A DNA stretch of 64,000 nucleotides from JBBSTY01 sp038235385 (GCA_038235385.1 JBBSTY010000002.1:1-64000); one strand, 5' to 3'; counted from the first letter of the stretch, positions 24,238 through 33,289 are shown. Notes: a model not told the origin generated them from the sequence alone. Translations and numbers: made by a program.

Positions 24238-25194
24238 CTAGGTGAGCGGTCGCGGCGTCGACCGGTCGAGGAGGCTCATGGCCAGCCCGTCGAGGATGTC
24301 GGCTTCGCTGACGAGGCACTCGTCGAACCCGAAGCGGCGCATGACCTGCACGAGCACGCACAGGCCGCCCACGATCACGTCGGCCCGCTGCGGCTCGAGG
24401 CCCGGGTTGTCGGTGCGCTCGGCGAGGGTCTCGGTGGCGAGCGTCCGGAACACGTCCTCGACCGCGTGCTTGGTGAGGACGAAGTGGTGGATCCGGTCGC
24501 GCTCGTAGGTGGCGAGACCGATCTCGACCGCCGCGGTCGTGCTCACCGTGCCCGCCAACCCCACGAACGTGCGCGCCCGGTGGAGCTCGGGGATCGCACC
24601 CCGCACGTCGTCGAGGTGGGCTTCGACGACCGAGAGGCAGTTGCTGAGCTCCTCGGGCAGCACCGGGTCGTGCGCCAGGAACTTCTCCGTGAGGCGGACG
24701 CAGCCGATGTCGAGGGAGATCGAAGCCTCCGCGTCGGCGTCGGAGGCGCCGTAGGAGAACTCCGTCGATCCTCCGCCGATGTCGACCACGAGGAACGGCC
24801 CGGCGGCGGGATCGAGCTCGGCGGTCGCGCCGCGGAACGACAGCGCCGCCTCCTCGGTACCGGAGATCAACTCGGGCCGCACGCCCACGGCGGCCTCGGC
24901 CGCGTCGAGGAACTCGTCGCGGTTCGCTGCGTCACGGGCGGCGGAGGTCGCGGTCATGCGGATCTCCGAGGCCCCGTGGCGGTCGAGGATCTCGCGGTAC
25001 TCGCGCAGCACGTCGACGGTGCGGGCGATCGCCGCGGCGTCGAGCCGGCCGGAGGCGTCGACATCGCGACCCAGGCGGGTGATGCGCATCTGGCGGTCGA
25101 GGGTCCGCAGCGTGGCATCGGGTCCACGGTCGGCGACGAGCAGACGGGTGGAGTTGGTGCCGCAGTCGATCGCCGCGACGACGAGGTCGTCCAT
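24238..25194 (-). CDS. ppx: Ppx/GppA exopolyphosphatase/phosphatase
   Basis: 318 residues. Actin-like ATPase fold: VVAAIDCGTNSTRLLVAD (phosphate 1), the conserved Glu in SGTEEAALSF and phosphate 2 LVVDIGGGSTEFSYG. The length fits the short actinobacterial Ppx type, which lacks the C-terminal HD domain of E. coli Ppx. It hydrolyses polyphosphate or pppGpp. It starts 4 bases after the DUF501 stop, as in the conserved actinobacterial order eno-ftsB-DUF501-ppx. A longer start (25269) overlaps DUF501 and is less likely. Confidence 0.92.
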   Translation of the reverse strand: MDDLVVAAIDCGTNSTRLLVADRGPDATLRTLDRQMRITRLGRDVDASGRLDAAAIARTVDVLREYREILDRHGASEIRMTATSAARDAANRDEFLDAAEAAVGVRPELISGTEEAALSFRGATAELDPAAGPFLVVDIGGGSTEFSYGASDADAEASISLDIGCVRLTEKFLAHDPVLPEELSNCLSVVEAHLDDVRGAIPELHRARTFVGLAGTVSTTAAVEIGLATYERDRIHHFVLTKHAVEDVFRTLATETLAERTDNPGLEPQRADVIVGGLCVLVQVMRRFGFDECLVSEADILDGLAMSLLDRSTPRPLT

Positions 25195-25198
25195 GGTC

Positions 25199-25672
25199 CT
25201 ACTCTGACCCGTCGTCGCGGCCGGGGGCCAACCGCTCGGCGACCCACCGCCCGACCGGATCGTCGCCACCCGCCAGGAACCAGGCGTAGTGGGTGTGCAG
25301 GCACTTCACGCCCGTTCGGGTTCCACCGACCCCGCCGGACGGTCGGGGTCCGGTGTGGTGGGCGGGGATGGCGGCCTCGCGCTCGGCGGCGTAGCGCTCG
25401 TGCGCCTGCGCCAGCTCCATCGGATCGACGTCGGCTTCGGCCTGGCGGACCCCGCCGGTGGATTCGAGGGTGCCGATGACCCGGAGCAGGCGGCGATCGA
25501 CCAGCCAGTACCGGGTGGGCATCGGCGTGCCGTCCGCCAGGAACGGAGCGTTGCGGATCACCACCGGTGCGCCGTCGCCGTCGCGCACCGCCACCTCGAA
25601 GTCGCTCTGGGGCACGCGGCCCAACAGCTCGGTGACGGCGGCGATGTCGGCCGCCGACGCGCCCGCGGTCAC
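25199..25672 (-). CDS. DUF501 family protein
   Basis: 157 residues from GTG at 25672. DUF501 pattern: AVTELLGRVPQSDFEVAVRD, PFLADGTPMPTRYWLVDRRL, and near the C-terminus GVKCLHTHYAWFLAGGDDPV. Function unknown; the Cys/His cluster (KCLHTHYA) may bind metal. It is always close to ppx and eno in actinobacteria. Here its start overlaps the stop of a cox-type gene (25669-25672, GTGA), because the molybdo-enzyme block is inserted upstream. Confidence 0.9.
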   Translation of the reverse strand: MTAGASAADIAAVTELLGRVPQSDFEVAVRDGDGAPVVIRNAPFLADGTPMPTRYWLVDRRLLRVIGTLESTGGVRQAEADVDPMELAQAHERYAAEREAAIPAHHTGPRPSGGVGGTRTGVKCLHTHYAWFLAGGDDPVGRWVAERLAPGRDDGSE

Positions 25673-26511
25673 GAACGGCGTCGGCGCCGCCGGCGCACGA
25701 TGGCCACCAGCACCAGCACCGCGGCGGCGAGCCCGAGCAGTGGCGCCGCCCGCTGGAGCACCGGGGCCCCGGCGGTGCCCAACAGGTCGATCGGCTCGAC
25801 CTCGGGGCTGTCGATCACCCGCCGAGCGGCCACCGGCTCGGGCTCGGGCTCGGGCTCGGGAACCAGGAGGTCGGGCCTGGGCTCGAGCGGCTCGCGCTCG
25901 ACGCGCGGCGCATCGTCGGAGGACCCGTCGATCCCCTCCTTGGCCTCCTCCCACGCCTTGGCGAGCTCGGAAGCCAGCATCTCGGTGGTGTTCCTGGCCC
26001 TCCGGGCCACCTCGCCCGGTGCCGACGGCGCCGGTGCCGAGTCGGATGCATCGGCCTCGACGAGGTCCGCCAGCACCGTGGTCTCGAGGTTGTCGACGAA
26101 CTGATCGAGGAGCTTGGCGCTGACGTCGGCCATGACGCCTCGACCGAACTGCGCGACCTTGCCGGTCACCGCGAGGTCGGTGAGGATCGACACGTGGGTG
26201 ACGCCGTCGCCGCGGGGTTCGAGCTCGGCGACGATCGTGGCGCTCGCGTTCCCCTGCCCGCGCGTGTCGCGACCGGTGGCGGTGAGGATGACGCGATGGG
26301 CGCCGTCGTCCTTCTCGACGAACGTGGCCGTGCCCTTGTACTGCGCGGTGATCGGCCCGACCTTGACCTTCACGGTGCCCCGGAAGTCGTCGCCGTCGAC
26401 CTCGTTCAGCTGCGCCCCGGGGAGGCACGGAGCGATGCGTTCGAGGTCGGTGAGCAGCGCCCAGGCCTGATCGACGGGTACGGCCACCTCGAACTCGTTG
26501 CTCAGCTCCAT
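25669..26511 (-). CDS. coxG: CoxG-like SRPBCC protein with C-terminal membrane anchor
   Basis: 280 residues. Residues 1-~150 form the CO-dehydrogenase subunit G (SRPBCC) domain: NEFEVAVPVDQAWALLTDLE, IAPCLPGAQL, VGPITAQYKGTATF. A long acidic/Pro-Glu linker with repeated PEPE follows, and one transmembrane helix near the end (LLGLAAAVLVLVAIVRRRRR). CoxG anchors or recruits molybdenum CO dehydrogenase to the membrane, which fits this architecture. It overlaps mobA-like upstream and DUF501 downstream. Confidence 0.85.
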   Translation of the reverse strand: MELSNEFEVAVPVDQAWALLTDLERIAPCLPGAQLNEVDGDDFRGTVKVKVGPITAQYKGTATFVEKDDGAHRVILTATGRDTRGQGNASATIVAELEPRGDGVTHVSILTDLAVTGKVAQFGRGVMADVSAKLLDQFVDNLETTVLADLVEADASDSAPAPSAPGEVARRARNTTEMLASELAKAWEEAKEGIDGSSDDAPRVEREPLEPRPDLLVPEPEPEPEPVAARRVIDSPEVEPIDLLGTAGAPVLQRAAPLLGLAAAVLVLVAIVRRRRRRRS

Positions 26512-27059
26512 CTGGCCAGGTCCTCCCTCGTGTCGATGTCGGCGGGCTGCCCGTCGCACGGTACCTCGCACACGAGGTCGGGTCGTCCGAGCATCAGATC
26601 CCGCGCCCCGACATCTCCGGTGCGCGCCAGCTGGTCCCAGATCGATCGGTCGAGGCGGACGGGGTGGCCGCGCCGACCTCCGTAGGTGGCCACGGCGATG
26701 CCCGCCGATCGGGTCGCGGCGATGGCCCGCCAGGCAGCGGGTTCGAGGAACGGTTGGTCGCCGAGGCCCACGACGAGGGCGTCGTGGCGGGCGCCGACGG
26801 CGTCGATGGCGGCCGCCAGCGACGCGGCCTGGCCGTCCACCCACCGCTCGTTCCGCACCACGGTCACGCCGGGTGGCACCACGTGGTCGAGGGCCACGGC
26901 ACCGGTGACGACGATGGTCTCGTCCAGCTCGGCGGCGATCGCCGCATCCAGCGCCCATCGCACGACGGGTCGGCCCCGCAACGGCGCCAGCAACTTGTGC
27001 GTCGCGCCCTCGAACCGCACGCCCTCGCCACCGGCGAGGATCACCGCCGCCTCGCTCAT
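26502..27059 (-). CDS. MobA/MocA-like molybdenum cofactor nucleotidyltransferase
   Basis: 185 residues. The nucleotide-binding signature is AAVILAGGEGVRFEGATHKL, with ALVVGLGDQPFLEP as the metal/substrate motif and HPVRLDRSIWDQL. MocA-type enzymes add CMP (or GMP) to molybdopterin; MCD-type cofactor in xanthine oxidase/CO dehydrogenase family enzymes needs CTP. It overlaps coxG by 10 bases, in line with cofactor supply to the local molybdenum hydroxylase. Confidence 0.85.
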   Translation of the reverse strand: MSEAAVILAGGEGVRFEGATHKLLAPLRGRPVVRWALDAAIAAELDETIVVTGAVALDHVVPPGVTVVRNERWVDGQAASLAAAIDAVGARHDALVVGLGDQPFLEPAAWRAIAATRSAGIAVATYGGRRGHPVRLDRSIWDQLARTGDVGARDLMLGRPDLVCEVPCDGQPADIDTREDLARWS

Positions 27060-27119
27060 CGCGCTCGCTGCCCGGTCACGGCCCCCAGTCAACCCGACCA
27101 GCGCTCGGGCGGCGACCGC

Positions 27120-27125
27120 TAGGGT
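27120..27125 (+). promoter_or_regulatory. -10 box TAGGGT of the DUF6941 gene
   Basis: Seven bases before the GTG at 27133; leaderless geometry. Confidence 0.5.
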
Positions 27126-27132
27126 CTGCCGG

Positions 27133-27597
27133 GTGAGCACAAACGACGGTTTCGACGAGCCCCTGGTGGGCGTCACGATGATGTTGGCCGACTCCGCCCA
27201 GGTCGCCGACGGTCGCCTGTTCATCCTCGGCGGCGGGGTCAGCGAGATCGGTCCGGGCGCCCAGCCCATCGCCATCGCCGTGCTCGTCGATGTCCCGTGG
27301 GACCGGGCCAACATCTCCCACGAGTGGCGCTTCGAGCTGCTCGACGAGGACGGTGGTCCCGTCCTCTACGACGACACGCCGATCAGCGTCACCGGCAACT
27401 TCGAGGCCGGCCGTCCCGCCGGGCTCCCCGCAGGCACCCCGATCTCGGTGCCGATGGCCATCAACTTCGGTGCGCTCCCGATCACTCCCGGTCAGCGCTA
27501 CGAGTGGCGCCTCGCCGTCAACGGCACGGCCGAGCCGGAGTGGTCGCTGCCCTTCCGGGTGCGGCCGGTCGCCGCGGCGGCGCCACCGAACGCCTGA
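27133..27597 (+). CDS. DUF6941-like protein
   Basis: 154 residues from GTG. Beta-sandwich-type sequence: VTMMLADSAQVADGRLFILG, AVLVDVPWDRANISHEWRFE and GQRYEWRLAVNG. The pattern (a 'viewed-through-log/ledger' LADSAQV start, then ILGGG) fits the DUF6941 family, recognised from memory. Function unknown. It is the only rightward gene within the leftward cox block and has its own leaderless promoter. Confidence 0.7.
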   Translation: MSTNDGFDEPLVGVTMMLADSAQVADGRLFILGGGVSEIGPGAQPIAIAVLVDVPWDRANISHEWRFELLDEDGGPVLYDDTPISVTGNFEAGRPAGLPAGTPISVPMAINFGALPITPGQRYEWRLAVNGTAEPEWSLPFRVRPVAAAAPPNA

Positions 27598-27761
27598 CCC
27601 TCCGGCGTCGCGCTCAACCGACGACAATCGCCCGCCGACGTAGTCCTTGCCGGCCACCTCGAGCAGCGCCAGTCTCGTCGAGCGCCGCCACCTCCCCGAA
27701 GCGCCAGCGGAGTCCGTCCACGACCAACACCGGTCGTGCTACCTATCCGGACGGACGAACG

Positions 27762-28619
27762 TCATGCATCGGTGGTCGACCCTCGACGATGGATCGGGCC
27801 ATCGGCATCGCGGAGCGAGAGGCCGATCCGACCGGTGCGCAGCGCGATGATCTCGGCGCAGATCGACACCGCGGTCTCCTCGGGCGTCCGGGCACCCAGG
27901 TCGAGGCCGATGGGGCCCATGACCCGGGCGAGCTCGGCCTCCGTCGCGCCCTCGGCCCGCAACCGCTCGGCGCGGTCGGCATGCGTCCGGCGGCTGCCCA
28001 TGGCACCGAGGTAGCCGACGTCGGTCCGCACCGCCGCGAGGATGGCGGGCACATCGAACTTGTGGTCGTGGGTCAGCACGCACACCGCGTCGCGCGGACC
28101 GAGGCTCGCGCCGTCACGCTCCAGCAGCCGGTGCGGCCAGTCGACCACGACCTCGTCCGCCTCGGGGAACCGCCGGGCCGTGGCGAAGACCTCCCGCGCG
28201 TCGCAGACGGTCACGTGGTAGCCGAGCACCTTGGCCACCCGCACCAGCGCGGCGGTGAAGTCGACGGCCCCGAAGATGAGCATCCGCGGGAGCGGTGCGA
28301 ACGATTCGATGAACACCGAGACCGCCGACTCGCGCGCTTCGCCGTGCTCGCCGTAGTGGCGCACGGCGTTGGTGCCCGCCCCCAGCTCGCCGACGGCGTC
28401 CCGCGCCGCCACCCGATCGAGATCGGTGTCACCGAGCGAACCCATCGGCGCGCTCCCGGATCGGATGAGGAGCTTGGCTCCGGTGTGCGGACCCTCGATC
28501 ACCGTGACCAGCGCGCAGGGATCGCCGACGATCACGGCGGCGCGGAGCGCGCCGTACACGGTGTCGGTGGGGACCTTCACCAGGGCCGAGAAGTCGGCGT
28601 CGAACGGGGGCTCGGGCAT
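27762..28619 (-). CDS. XdhC-family maturation protein (C-terminal Rossmann domain type)
   Basis: 285 residues. The N-terminal part resembles the XdhC_CoxI domain (VYGALRAAVIVGDPCALVTV); the C-terminal part is a Rossmann domain (MLIFGAVDFTAALVRVAKVL; VLTHDHKFDVPAILAA; GAMGSRRTHADRAERL). XdhC proteins bind Moco and load it in sulfurated form into xanthine dehydrogenase-type enzymes. It lies 2 bases after the shorter XdhC/CoxI-like gene, forming a pair seen in cox operons. Confidence 0.88.
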   Translation of the reverse strand: MPEPPFDADFSALVKVPTDTVYGALRAAVIVGDPCALVTVIEGPHTGAKLLIRSGSAPMGSLGDTDLDRVAARDAVGELGAGTNAVRHYGEHGEARESAVSVFIESFAPLPRMLIFGAVDFTAALVRVAKVLGYHVTVCDAREVFATARRFPEADEVVVDWPHRLLERDGASLGPRDAVCVLTHDHKFDVPAILAAVRTDVGYLGAMGSRRTHADRAERLRAEGATEAELARVMGPIGLDLGARTPEETAVSICAEIIALRTGRIGLSLRDADGPIHRRGSTTDA

Positions 28620-28621
28620 CG

Positions 28622-28936
28622 CTACCAGTCCAGCGGCTCGATGAACAGGTGCACGGTTCCCCCGCAGGTGAGGCCGACCGCGAAGGCATCGTCGTCGCTG
28701 AACCCGAACGTCACGGTCCGCCGCTCACCCGACTCGAGGACGGCGAGGGCTTCGGTCACCACCGCCCCCTCCACGCAGCCGCCCGACACCGACCCGGCGA
28801 CCTCCCCGTCGTCGGCCACGACCATCGCGGCACCGGGCAGCCGTGGACCCGAGCCGTCGATGTCGACGACTCGGGCGAGCGCCACCCGGCGGCCCTGTCC
28901 CCGCCAGCGATCGATGTCGGCGAAGAGGTCCCTCAC
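28622..28936 (-). CDS. XdhC/CoxI N-terminal domain protein (short)
   Basis: 104 residues, one XdhC_CoxI domain only: LARVVDIDGSGPRLPGAAMV, EVAGSVSGGCVEGAVV (the conserved GCVEG Cys) and VGLTCGGTVHLFIEPL with the conserved CGG. It is thought to act with the full-length XdhC next to it in Moco handling. The GTG start overlaps the stop of coxE upstream (28933-28936). Confidence 0.88.
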   Translation of the reverse strand: MRDLFADIDRWRGQGRRVALARVVDIDGSGPRLPGAAMVVADDGEVAGSVSGGCVEGAVVTEALAVLESGERRTVTFGFSDDDAFAVGLTCGGTVHLFIEPLDW

Positions 28937-30063
28937 GATGCGATCACCTCCACGAGGACGTCGAGCGCGGCCAGGCTGTGACCCTCGACGAAGCGGTCGA
29001 CGTGGGGCAGGGCGGCAGCCATCCCCCGAGCGAGGGGCTCGTAGCCGTCGGATGCCTTGAGCGGGTTGACCCACACCACCCGGAACGCCACCCGGGCCAG
29101 TCGAGCCATCTCGGCGCCGAGGGCGTCGGGGTCGCCCCGGTCCCACCCGTCGGAGACGATGACGACGACCGCTCCACGGGCGAGGCCGGCCACGCCCCAC
29201 TCGTCGTTGAACCGCCGGAGGTTGTCACCGAGCCGGGTGCCACCGGACCAGTCCTCGACCGCGGCCATCGCACGAGCCAGCCCGATGTCGGGGTCGTGGG
29301 CGTCGAGCTCGCGGGTGACCCGGGTGAGCTGGGTGCCGAGGGTGAAGGCCTCGACCCGGCGCCGCCCGGCGACCGCCGCCTGGGCGAAGCGAAGCACCGC
29401 CCGTGCATAGGGGTCCATCGATCCGCTCACGTCGGCCAGGATCACGACCCGCCGCGGCCGCGTGGTGCGCACGGCCGTGCGGCGGTGCACCACCTCGCCC
29501 CCGGTGCCGAGGGCGTCGTGCACGGTGCGGGCGAGATCGAGTCGTCCTCCCGTCCGCCGGGACGGTCGCCGGCGACGCGACCGTTGCGGCGCGCCGGTCA
29601 GACGGAGCCGCCCGATGAGCCGATGCGCCTCGGCCAGCTCGTCGCCGGTGCACCGGGCGAGGTCCTTGTGGCGCAGGACCTCGAGATCGCTCCACCGAGC
29701 GATGACGGCGCCAGGAGCCTCGTCGTCCGCGCCCTGGTCGTCGGCGGACGGGTCGATCGGTGGTTCGGCCTCGCCGGCCACGGCCACGACCACCGCAACG
29801 GCAACGGACCCGTGGCTGGCCGGCGCGGTGGCGGGGCCGTCCCAGAACGACGCGAACGCTCGGTCGAACGCGTCGAGCTGCGCCGGGTCCGACACGAGGG
29901 TCGCCCTCGCCGCCCAGTACACCCCGGCACGGCGGTCGACCCCCACCTCCGCGAGCGCGGCGACGAGGTGCAGGACGCGACCGACGGGCACCTCCCACCC
30001 CGAGCCGCGGAGGCCGGCGGCGAGACCCAGGCCCACCTCCTCGGGCGAGCGCGTCGATGTCAC
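28933..30063 (-). CDS. coxE: CoxE-like VWA-domain protein
   Basis: 376 residues from GTG. The C-terminal half is a von Willebrand A domain with an intact metal site DVSGSMD (VVILADVSGSMDPYARAV). The N-terminal half is helical with an acidic middle region. CoxE works with the MoxR-type ATPase CoxD in maturation of the CO dehydrogenase active site. Start and stop overlap both neighbours by GTGA, showing tight coupling. Confidence 0.9.
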   Translation of the reverse strand: MTSTRSPEEVGLGLAAGLRGSGWEVPVGRVLHLVAALAEVGVDRRAGVYWAARATLVSDPAQLDAFDRAFASFWDGPATAPASHGSVAVAVVVAVAGEAEPPIDPSADDQGADDEAPGAVIARWSDLEVLRHKDLARCTGDELAEAHRLIGRLRLTGAPQRSRRRRPSRRTGGRLDLARTVHDALGTGGEVVHRRTAVRTTRPRRVVILADVSGSMDPYARAVLRFAQAAVAGRRRVEAFTLGTQLTRVTRELDAHDPDIGLARAMAAVEDWSGGTRLGDNLRRFNDEWGVAGLARGAVVVIVSDGWDRGDPDALGAEMARLARVAFRVVWVNPLKASDGYEPLARGMAAALPHVDRFVEGHSLAALDVLVEVIAS

Positions 30064-30983
30064 GACGTGTCGTCCCGCGATGTCAGGAGGGCGTCGATGC
30101 CGTGGCGGCGCACCCGCTCCGCGTCCTCGTGGTACTTGACCACCGCGCCCAACGTGGCCTCGACGGTGGCGGCGTCGAGCTCGGTCCGCTCGAGGGCGGC
30201 GAGCGCGCTCGTCCAGTCGATCGCCTCGGCCACACCCGGGGGCTTGTACAGACCGATCCGTCGCAGCTCGTGGGTGGCCGCCGCAACCTGGCGGGCGAGG
30301 CGCTCGGACGTGCCCGGCACGCGTCGGCGCAGGATGGCCAGCTCCCGGGCCGGCTCGGGGTGATCGACCCAGTGGTAGAGGCAGCGGCGCTTGAGCGCGT
30401 CGTGCACGTCGCGGGTGCGGTTGGAGGTGAGAATGACGATCGGCGGAACCGTCGCCCGGCGGGTTCCCAGCTCGGGGATGGTCACCGACCAGTCCGACAG
30501 GATCTCGAGGAGGAAGGCCTCGAACTCGTCGTCGGCCCGGTCGATCTCGTCGATCAGCAGGACGGGCGGTGGCCCGTCGGGCGATTCGAGGGCGAGCAGC
30601 AGCGGCCGCCGGAGGAGGAACCGCTCGGTGTACAGCTCGGATTCGACGTGGTCGACCCCGTCGGCCACCACCCGACCGGCCGCTTCGGCCGTGCGGAGGT
30701 GCAGCAGCTGTCGGGCGTGATCCCACTCGTAGAGGACCTGACCACGATCGATCCCCTCGTAGCACTGCACGCGCAGCAGCTCGCCACCGGTGATGGCGGC
30801 CAGCGCCTTGGCCACCTCGGTCTTGCCGACGCCAGCCGCTCCCTCCAGGAGCAGCGGCCGCCGCATCCGCAGGGCGAGGAAGACCACGGTGGCCAGGCCC
30901 TCGTCGGGCAGGTAGTCGTGCGCGTCGAGCGCCGCGGCCACGGCCTCGACCGAGTCGAGCGCGGCGACCTGGACCTCGCCCAT
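30060..30983 (-). CDS. coxD: MoxR-type AAA+ ATPase, CoxD-like
   Basis: 307 residues. Walker A LLLEGAAGVGKTEVAKALA, the MoxR/CoxD-typical QCYEGIDRGQVLYEWDHARQ, Walker B PVLLIDEIDRAD, sensor 1 ILTSNRTRDVHDALKRRCLY. A chaperone that remodels the metallo-enzyme precursor together with the VWA protein immediately downstream. First gene of the coxDE-xdhC-xdhC set. Confidence 0.92.
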   Translation of the reverse strand: MGEVQVAALDSVEAVAAALDAHDYLPDEGLATVVFLALRMRRPLLLEGAAGVGKTEVAKALAAITGGELLRVQCYEGIDRGQVLYEWDHARQLLHLRTAEAAGRVVADGVDHVESELYTERFLLRRPLLLALESPDGPPPVLLIDEIDRADDEFEAFLLEILSDWSVTIPELGTRRATVPPIVILTSNRTRDVHDALKRRCLYHWVDHPEPARELAILRRRVPGTSERLARQVAAATHELRRIGLYKPPGVAEAIDWTSALAALERTELDAATVEATLGAVVKYHEDAERVRRHGIDALLTSRDDTS

Positions 30984-31086
30984 CAGGTGGTGTCCCCCCA
31001 CGCGTTGCTCACCAGATGAGCGTACGGTCCCTGCCGCGCCGAACGCCGCGCCGCTCGCCGCCCGGGAACGCCGGCCGCGGGGCGGT

Positions 31087-31806
31087 TCACGCCCGCCGGA
31101 GGGCGAGCTGGAGCTCGAGCACACCGTGGTCGGCCGTCTTGACGAACCCCGGGATCTCGACGACCTCCATGCCGTGGTCGGCGAGCACGACGGGGGTGCT
31201 CCCGGCCACCGTGATGGCCCCGCCCGCCCACTTGGCGATCAGGTCGAGCGTCACCGGACGGGTGACCCCGTGAAGGGTGAGGTCGCCGGTGGCGGCGACG
31301 GTGACCTCCCGGCCCTCCTCCAGCGGGGAGGGCAGGACGACGGGTGAGGTGAGGGTGAAGGTCGCCTCCGGGAACTGATCGGTCTGCAGACCCCGGGAGC
31401 CGATCGCGTCGTCGCGCCGGGTCTCGTCGCTCGCCAACCCGGTGACGTCGGCGGTGATGCTCACGTCGGTGACGACGCCATCGGTGATGTCCATCGAGCC
31501 CTCGACGGCGGTGGTGCGCCCGGCGGCTGTCTTGGTGATCGTCTCGCCCACGAACTGCTCGTCGATGCGGTACCCCACGAAGACGTCGTCGCCGGTCACG
31601 ACCGTCCAGGTGCCGTCGGGCGTGGCCCCATCGCTGGTCGGGCTCGCCGCAGACCCGCCCGGCGCACCGGTGGTCGTCGGGACATCGATGGCGTCGATGC
31701 TCGCCACCTCGGGGGCGGTGTCGCGCAGGACGACGAACCACACGCCGGCCCCGGCGATGACCAGCACCACCACCACCGCGAGGACGATCTTGGACACCGT
31801 GGACAT
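31087..31806 (-). CDS. YceI-family protein, membrane-anchored
   Basis: 239 residues. A single N-terminal transmembrane/signal-anchor helix (KIVLAVVVVLVIAGAGVWFV), a Ser/Thr linker, and a YceI lipocalin-like domain from about residue 65 (TWTVVTGDDVFVGYRIDEQF; LTLHGVTRPVTLDLIAKWAG). YceI domains bind isoprenoids or long amphiphilic molecules. Set between coxM and coxD; its link to the molybdo-enzyme is unclear. The ATG follows GGAGGAACC at a good distance. Confidence 0.85.
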   Translation of the reverse strand: MSTVSKIVLAVVVVLVIAGAGVWFVVLRDTAPEVASIDAIDVPTTTGAPGGSAASPTSDGATPDGTWTVVTGDDVFVGYRIDEQFVGETITKTAAGRTTAVEGSMDITDGVVTDVSITADVTGLASDETRRDDAIGSRGLQTDQFPEATFTLTSPVVLPSPLEEGREVTVAATGDLTLHGVTRPVTLDLIAKWAGGAITVAGSTPVVLADHGMEVVEIPGFVKTADHGVLELQLALRRA

Positions 31807-31831
31807 GGGTTCCTCCTGCGAGCGGGACAGG

Positions 31832-32665
31832 TCAGGCACCGACGCCGGCCTCGTCGAGGGCCCGGCGGACCAGCACCCGGGCCAGGTGCTGGCGGAACTC
31901 GACGCTGGCGTTGGCATCCTCGGGTGGCTCGACACCGTCCGCTGCCTGATCGGCGGCCGCGGCAGCTCCGGCCCCGGAGGTCACGGCGGCCTCGACGGCG
32001 GCGGCGCGAACCGGGCGGCTGTCCATGTTGACCAGGCCGACCCCGGTGTCGCCGCCCGGTGCGTGCACCGCGGCGACACCGACGATGGCCCAGTCCATCG
32101 ATCGGCGGGTGAACTTCTGGAACGACCAACCCGCTCCGGTGGCCTTCGGGAACCGGATCTCGACCAGCAGCTCGTCGTCGGCCAGTGCCGTGTCGAGGAA
32201 CCCGGTGAAGAAGTCGTCCGCGGCGATCTGACGCCGGCCCTCGGGACCTTCGGCCACGAGGGTGGCACCGAGCGCGAGCGCCACCGCAGGGAGGTCCGAG
32301 GCCGGGTCGCCGTGCGCCAGCGCGCCGCCCACGGTGCCACGGTGACGCACCTGGCGATCACCCACCTGCGAGGTGGCGTGGGCCAGGAGCGTCACGTGCT
32401 CGATCAGGAGGGGATCGTGCTCCACGAGGTGGTGCCGGGTCAGCGCGCCGATGGCGATCTCGGCGCCCTCGTCGCGGACGTAGGACAGGTCGTCGATCCG
32501 GCCGACATCGACGAGCACCGCCGGCGTGGCCAGGCGGAGCTTCATGAGCGGCAACAGCGAGTGGCCCCCGGCGAGCAGCTTGGCGTCGTCGCCGTGCTCG
32601 GTGAGCAGGGCCACCGCCTCCGCCGCGCTGGACGCCCGGACGAGCTCGAACGGCGCCGGGATCAC
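31832..32665 (-). CDS. coxM: Molybdenum hydroxylase medium (FAD) subunit, CoxM-like
   Basis: 277 residues from GTG. FAD-binding PCMH-type fold: LLAGGHSLLPLMKLR, RHRGTVGGALAHGDPASDLP, followed by the CO_deh_flav_C region (GWSFQKFTRRSMDWAIVGVA). It passes electrons from the iron-sulfur subunit to an acceptor. The start overlaps the small subunit's stop (GTGA). The last ~45 residues are Ala-rich and divergent. Confidence 0.92.
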   Translation of the reverse strand: MIPAPFELVRASSAAEAVALLTEHGDDAKLLAGGHSLLPLMKLRLATPAVLVDVGRIDDLSYVRDEGAEIAIGALTRHHLVEHDPLLIEHVTLLAHATSQVGDRQVRHRGTVGGALAHGDPASDLPAVALALGATLVAEGPEGRRQIAADDFFTGFLDTALADDELLVEIRFPKATGAGWSFQKFTRRSMDWAIVGVAAVHAPGGDTGVGLVNMDSRPVRAAAVEAAVTSGAGAAAAADQAADGVEPPEDANASVEFRQHLARVLVRRALDEAGVGA

Positions 32666-33177
32666 GGCGTCGCCCCTGCGATCGGGGTGGGCCGCGAGAT
32701 GGGTCCCGGCGTGTCGTCGAGCACCCCGGCCGCCGCCAGCACCGACTTGACGATGTTGTGGTAGCCGGTGCACCGACAGAGGTTGCCCTCGATCCCCTCG
32801 CGCACCTCGCGCTCGGTGGGGGCCGGGTGATCGTCGAGGAACGAGACCGCCGCCATGACCATGCCCGGCGTGCAGTAGCCGCACTGCAGGCCGTGGTGCT
32901 CTCGGAACGCCTCCTGCACGGTGTGCAGGGTGCCGTCGGGGTGGGCGAGACCTTCGATGGTGGTGACCTCGCTGCCGTCGGCCTGCGCCGCGAGCACGGT
33001 GCAGCTCTTCACCGAGAGGCCGTCGAGGAGCACCGTGCACGCACCGCACGACGACGTGTCGCATCCCACGTTGGTGCCGGTGAGGCCCAGCGTCTCACGG
33101 AGGTGGTGGACGAGCAGCGTCCGCGGCTCGACGTCGTGGGTGCTGGCCGCGCCGTTCACCCGCAGGCTGATCTCCAA
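32662..33177 (-). CDS. coxS: Molybdenum hydroxylase small (2Fe-2S) subunit, CoxS-like
   Basis: 171 residues from TTG at 33177, preceded by GAGAGGA at a 9-base distance; no ATG or GTG is better placed. N-terminal ferredoxin domain cysteines GCDTSSCGACTVLLDG...CTV, and the C-terminal all-helical domain LQCGYCTPGMVM and NLCRCTGYHNIV, so both 2Fe-2S clusters are intact. First gene of the block, followed by coxM with no large (CoxL) subunit. Confidence 0.92.
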   Translation of the reverse strand: MEISLRVNGAASTHDVEPRTLLVHHLRETLGLTGTNVGCDTSSCGACTVLLDGLSVKSCTVLAAQADGSEVTTIEGLAHPDGTLHTVQEAFREHHGLQCGYCTPGMVMAAVSFLDDHPAPTEREVREGIEGNLCRCTGYHNIVKSVLAAAGVLDDTPGPISRPTPIAGATP

Positions 33178-33289
33178 GGCGATGTCCTCTCGCTGGGGTG
33201 CGCCGGCGGTTCGCCGGTGGTGGTGCGGGGCGCTCGACCGCACGCCGAGCCCGAGTCTGTCACCGACAGGACCGACGAGTGGTCGCCGT

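Noticed and set aside
26502..26511. Frameshift between mobA-like and coxG genes
   Set aside because: Both have full-length domains and the 10-base overlap is normal in this operon.
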